From JAGVYE01 sp964502785 (GTDB taxonomy: Archaea > Nanobdellota > Nanobdellia > Woesearchaeales > GW2011-AR9): DNA of 14,654 bases. Below are positions 12,276-14,654 of this stretch, piece by piece. The notes below the pieces were generated by a model. The model saw nothing but the letters and a program-made list of their open reading frames with translations. It was not told the DNA's origin and did not search any database. Made by a program: the position numbers and the translations under genes. Where the stretch lies: assembly GCA_964502785.1 (NCBI GenBank), contig CAZCXW010000032.1, forward strand, positions 1-14,654, written 5' to 3'. Numbering within the stretch: position 1 is the first letter of the stretch; every line of letters begins with the position of its first letter.

Positions 12276-12282
12276 GGAGGTT
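12276..12282 (+). promoter_or_regulatory. Shine-Dalgarno that sets the dnaK start
   Basis: GGAGGTT, ten bases before ATG 12292. It supports this inner start over the in-frame ATG at 12265, which overlaps the grpE stop and would add nine residues (MILMEVIKK) with no counterpart in the family. Confidence 0.7.
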
Positions 12283-12291
12283 ATTAAAAAA

Positions 12292-14169
12292 ATGGCAACA
12301 GAAAAAAAAATAGTATCAGGAGCAACGGTAGGAATCGATTTAGGGACAACTTTCTCAGCAGTGGCGATCCTCGAAGGCGGAAAGCCAACGATTATTCCCA
12401 ATAGCGAAGGCACGCGGATTACCCCCAGCGTGGTGCATATTAAAGATGAAGAAATTATTGTTGGTCAAATAGCGAGAAACCTGGCGATTGTTGACCCGCC
12501 CCATACCATTCGTTCCATCAAAAGAAAAATGGGCACTTCTGAAAAAGTGGAAATTGACAGGAAGGAATACACACCTGAAGAAATCTCAGCGATGATTTTA
12601 CAAAAAATGAAGAGAGACGCAGAGGCATATTTGGGGCACTCTGTAAAAAATGCAGTTATTACTGTTCCCGCTTATTTTAACGACACGCAACGGCAAGCCA
12701 CCAAGAATGCAGGAGAAATTGCCGGGCTGAACGTCTTGCGGATTATCAACGAACCAACAGCGGCTGCATTAGCCTACGGATTAGATAAGCAAAAGCACGA
12801 TCATACCATTCTTGTTTTTGATTTCGGCGGCGGAACTTTTGATGTTTCTATTTTAGAATTAGGAGAAGGAGTCTTTGAAGTGAAAGCTACATCGGGGGAC
12901 AACCTTCTTGGCGGGGATGATATTGATCAATTAATTATGGATTATCTCGTTGATAAATTCAGGAAATCAACAGGAATTGACTTGCAGAATGATGCCACGG
13001 CCATGCAGCGCCTGAAGGAAGCGGCAGAGAAAGCAAAAATTGAGCTTTCGACGAAAACAAAAGTGGAAATTAACATCCCTTTCATAACTGCCGACCATCA
13101 CGGGCCGAAGCATATTAAGGAAGAACTTACCCGCGCTAAATTCGAAGAATTAATCGTGAGTATCTTAAAACGTCTCGAGTCGCCTGTAAAACAAGCTCTG
13201 AAAGATGCAAATATGACAGCCAACAATATCGATCGGGTCATTTTTGTAGGAGGATCCACAAGAATTCCGGCGGTCCAAGAATTGGTGCGTAAATTAGCAG
13301 GCAAGGAGGGAGATAAATCCGTTAACCCTGATGAAGCCGTTGCTTTGGGAGCCGCCATCCAAGCGGGAGTTATCGGCGGGGAGATCAAAGATATTTTGTT
13401 ATTGGATGTCACCCCCCTTAGTTTAGGAATTGAAACTCTCGGCGGCGTTTTCACGAAACTTATTGAACGCAATACGACTATTCCGACGAAGAAATCACAG
13501 ATTTTTTCAACGGCGGCCGATAACCAAACGGCGGTAACGATCCGGGTCTCGCAAGGAGAACGACCAATGTTTGGTGACAATAAATTTCTTGGCCAGTTTG
13601 ACCTGATGGGCATCCCCCCCGCGCCAAGAGGAATCCCTCAAGTTGAGGTTGCATTCGATATTGATGCGAATGGGATCTTAAACGTCAGCGCCAAAGATTT
13701 AGGAACTGGCAAGCTGCAGCAAATTAAAATTACGGGTTCCAGCAGCCTCAATAAATCAGAAGTGGAAAAAATGAAAGAAGAAGCGAAACAAAACGAGGCA
13801 GATGATGAAAACCGCAAGCAAAAAATTGAAGCGGAAAACAATGCGGAAGCTGTTGTTTACCAGACGAAGCGCGTGCTTGATGAGTTTAAAGATAAAGTTG
13901 ATGCGGATACGAAGAAAAAGATTGAAGATGGCATCAAAGCCGTTGAAGAAGCGCGTAAAGGCGGCGATCCTGCGGATATAAACGCCAAGATTGAATCGCT
14001 CAACAAACTCGTGCAGGAAATCGGCACAAAAGTGTACCAGGAAGCGGCGGCAAAAGGACAGCGAGCGGCGGGCAGCAAGCAGCAGGCAGAAAACGGCGGG
14101 CGGCATGCGGCAGGCAGCGAGCAGCCCGATGACGTGGTAGATGCTGAATTCAAAGAAAAAAAGGAATAA
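12292..14169 (+). CDS. dnaK: DnaK (Hsp70) chaperone
   Basis: ATP-driven chaperone that binds exposed hydrophobic segments; works with GrpE and a J-protein. With the start at 12292 the protein has 625 residues. Seen in order: the ATPase domain with GIDLGTTFSAV near the N terminus, NEPTAAALAYGLD, FDFGGGTFDVS and VIFVGGSTRIPAVQ; the interdomain linker DILLLDVTPLSLGIET; the beta-sandwich domain with DNQTAVTIRVSQGER and FDIDANGILNVSAKD; the helical lid; and the terminal DDVVDAEFKE. The ATPase domain goes directly from IKRKMGTSEKVEI to TPEEISAMIL, lacking the insertion of proteobacterial DnaK, as in Gram-positive and archaeal forms. The tail before DDVVDAEF holds an imperfect duplicate (RAAGSKQ, HAAGSEQ) in a locally GC-rich stretch. 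A T-rich hairpin overlaps the stop. DnaK in archaea is generally regarded as acquired from bacteria. Confidence 0.96.
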   Translation: MATEKKIVSGATVGIDLGTTFSAVAILEGGKPTIIPNSEGTRITPSVVHIKDEEIIVGQIARNLAIVDPPHTIRSIKRKMGTSEKVEIDRKEYTPEEISAMILQKMKRDAEAYLGHSVKNAVITVPAYFNDTQRQATKNAGEIAGLNVLRIINEPTAAALAYGLDKQKHDHTILVFDFGGGTFDVSILELGEGVFEVKATSGDNLLGGDDIDQLIMDYLVDKFRKSTGIDLQNDATAMQRLKEAAEKAKIELSTKTKVEINIPFITADHHGPKHIKEELTRAKFEELIVSILKRLESPVKQALKDANMTANNIDRVIFVGGSTRIPAVQELVRKLAGKEGDKSVNPDEAVALGAAIQAGVIGGEIKDILLLDVTPLSLGIETLGGVFTKLIERNTTIPTKKSQIFSTAADNQTAVTIRVSQGERPMFGDNKFLGQFDLMGIPPAPRGIPQVEVAFDIDANGILNVSAKDLGTGKLQQIKITGSSSLNKSEVEKMKEEAKQNEADDENRKQKIEAENNAEAVVYQTKRVLDEFKDKVDADTKKKIEDGIKAVEEARKGGDPADINAKIESLNKLVQEIGTKVYQEAAAKGQRAAGSKQQAENGGRHAAGSEQPDDVVDAEFKEKKE

Positions 14170-14180
14170 ATCCTTTTTTT
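14156..14180 (+). terminator. Hairpin terminator overlapping the dnaK stop
   Basis: AAAAAAAGGA (14156-14165) pairs perfectly with TCCTTTTTTT (14171-14180) around a five-base loop, with the dnaK TAA partly within the loop, and the DNA stays T-rich to 14188. The T run fits archaeal termination; the stem resembles a bacterial intrinsic terminator. Confidence 0.55.
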
Positions 14181-14212
14181 ATCTTTTTGAATTTCAGAAC
14201 TAAGGGGATACT

Positions 14213-14654
14213 ATGAGTGAAAAAATAATTTATATCTTTGCGCGTGATTTTAATCAGTGGACATACCAACTACTGACAGAGAGTTGGATTTCCGATATCC
14301 CTAAGATCTGGGGGAAAGGACTTAGAGACCATATGTTCCACTACACAGGAAGAATGGCAGTCTGGTATCGTTATAAACAAGACCAAGAAGACTTGAAAGA
14401 ATATATGATTCATAAAAAAGTTGAGGATCATATCTTCCAACATGAAATGCTTGATGAATACAAGAAGAACGTAGATCATTTTAGAAACTTATTTCAAATG
14501 GAGATAACAAAAATAAAAGATGGAAAAATACATTTGCATCATCTTAAAGAGACATTCCGCAAATTGTATCCTTTCTATCCGCTTTCCATTTTTCTCGCCG
14601 GGTCTTGGAAAGAAGATTTTCTCAAGATTCATGGAGAGGACGGAGAAATAGTCA
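14213..14654 (+). CDS. Unrecognised protein, N-terminal part (3' end outside window)
   Basis: The frame stays open from ATG 14213 to the window end (147 codons), beginning MSEKIIYIFARDFNQWTYQL. AAGGGGA at 14202-14208 lies four bases before the ATG and could be a ribosome binding site. The sequence is rich in aromatic residues and histidine (WTYQLLTESW, FHYTGRMAVWYRYK, HLHHLKETF) and mostly helical, with no signal peptide or membrane segment so far. The ARDF-plus-tryptophan opening reminds me of the N-terminal part of some PEP-utilising-enzyme-like proteins of DPANN archaea, but that is memory-based and weak. It is not DnaJ: there is no HPD motif or J-domain start. Confidence 0.7.
   Translation, partial: MSEKIIYIFARDFNQWTYQLLTESWISDIPKIWGKGLRDHMFHYTGRMAVWYRYKQDQEDLKEYMIHKKVEDHIFQHEMLDEYKKNVDHFRNLFQMEITKIKDGKIHLHHLKETFRKLYPFYPLSIFLAGSWKEDFLKIHGEDGEIV

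Noticed and set aside
12265..12291. Upstream in-frame ATG as the dnaK start
   Set aside because: It overlaps the grpE stop and adds residues absent from the family, whereas ATG 12292 has GGAGGTT ten bases upstream.
13098..13613. A 171-codon minus-strand frame inside dnaK
   Set aside because: Long antisense frames are a usual by-product of dnaK codon structure; no independent evidence.

Overview
The window looks like a piece of an archaeal chromosome, most likely from a small-genome DPANN lineage of the Woesearchaeota/Pacearchaeota type. The lineage is inferred from gene content and promoter style, not from any database search. The archaeal signs are a TYW1-type 4-demethylwyosine synthase (wybutosine pathway), a NOL1/NOP2/Sun-type tRNA methyltransferase, and A/T-rich TATA boxes centred about 24-30 bases before many start codons, so that many mRNAs would be leaderless. 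Where a Shine-Dalgarno exists it is GGTG- or GAGGTG-like. Bacterial-style genes (class I GAPDH, GrpE, DnaK) sit in the same context, as is known for DPANN genomes.

Layout. 1-147 is the tail of an unrecognised gene, followed by about 200 bases that may hold gene remnants. 416-2072 is a compact, very AT-rich type II restriction-modification module: a CCGG-family (BsaWI-like) endonuclease and, one base after its stop, a beta-class SPPY DNA methyltransferase. 2073-2654 is a 580-base gene-free stretch holding a GC-rich island (about 2150-2228) and a striking array of four stem-loops (2360-2560). From 2655 the normal chromosome resumes: TYW1, a convergent P-loop kinase, argS-cutA, then on the minus strand a 4-TM protein, an NSUN-type tRNA m5C methyltransferase and a GNAT acetyltransferase. 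On the plus strand follow a malate dehydrogenase-like gene and gapdh (probably one transcript), a 4-TM protein, and a 37-residue zinc-ribbon microprotein. A winged-HTH regulator is divergent from grpE-dnaK. The window ends inside an unrecognised gene.

How they work together. TYW1, the NSUN methyltransferase and ArgRS all serve tRNA modification or charging. The dehydrogenase pair is central carbon metabolism. The winged-HTH gene, an inverted repeat at the predicted transcription start, and a 110-base leader with short upstream ORFs suggest a locally controlled chaperone operon. The restriction-modification module plus the non-coding 2073-2620 region looks like an acquired island between older chromosomal genes.

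The most unusual object is the stem-loop array. It has four hairpins with 12-bp stems whose inner base pairs differ from hairpin to hairpin yet still pair, and a conserved GTTYGAA-type loop. They are arranged two-and-two around a perfect dyad axis at 2456/2457 with mirror-matched spacers. I do not recognise it as any named element.
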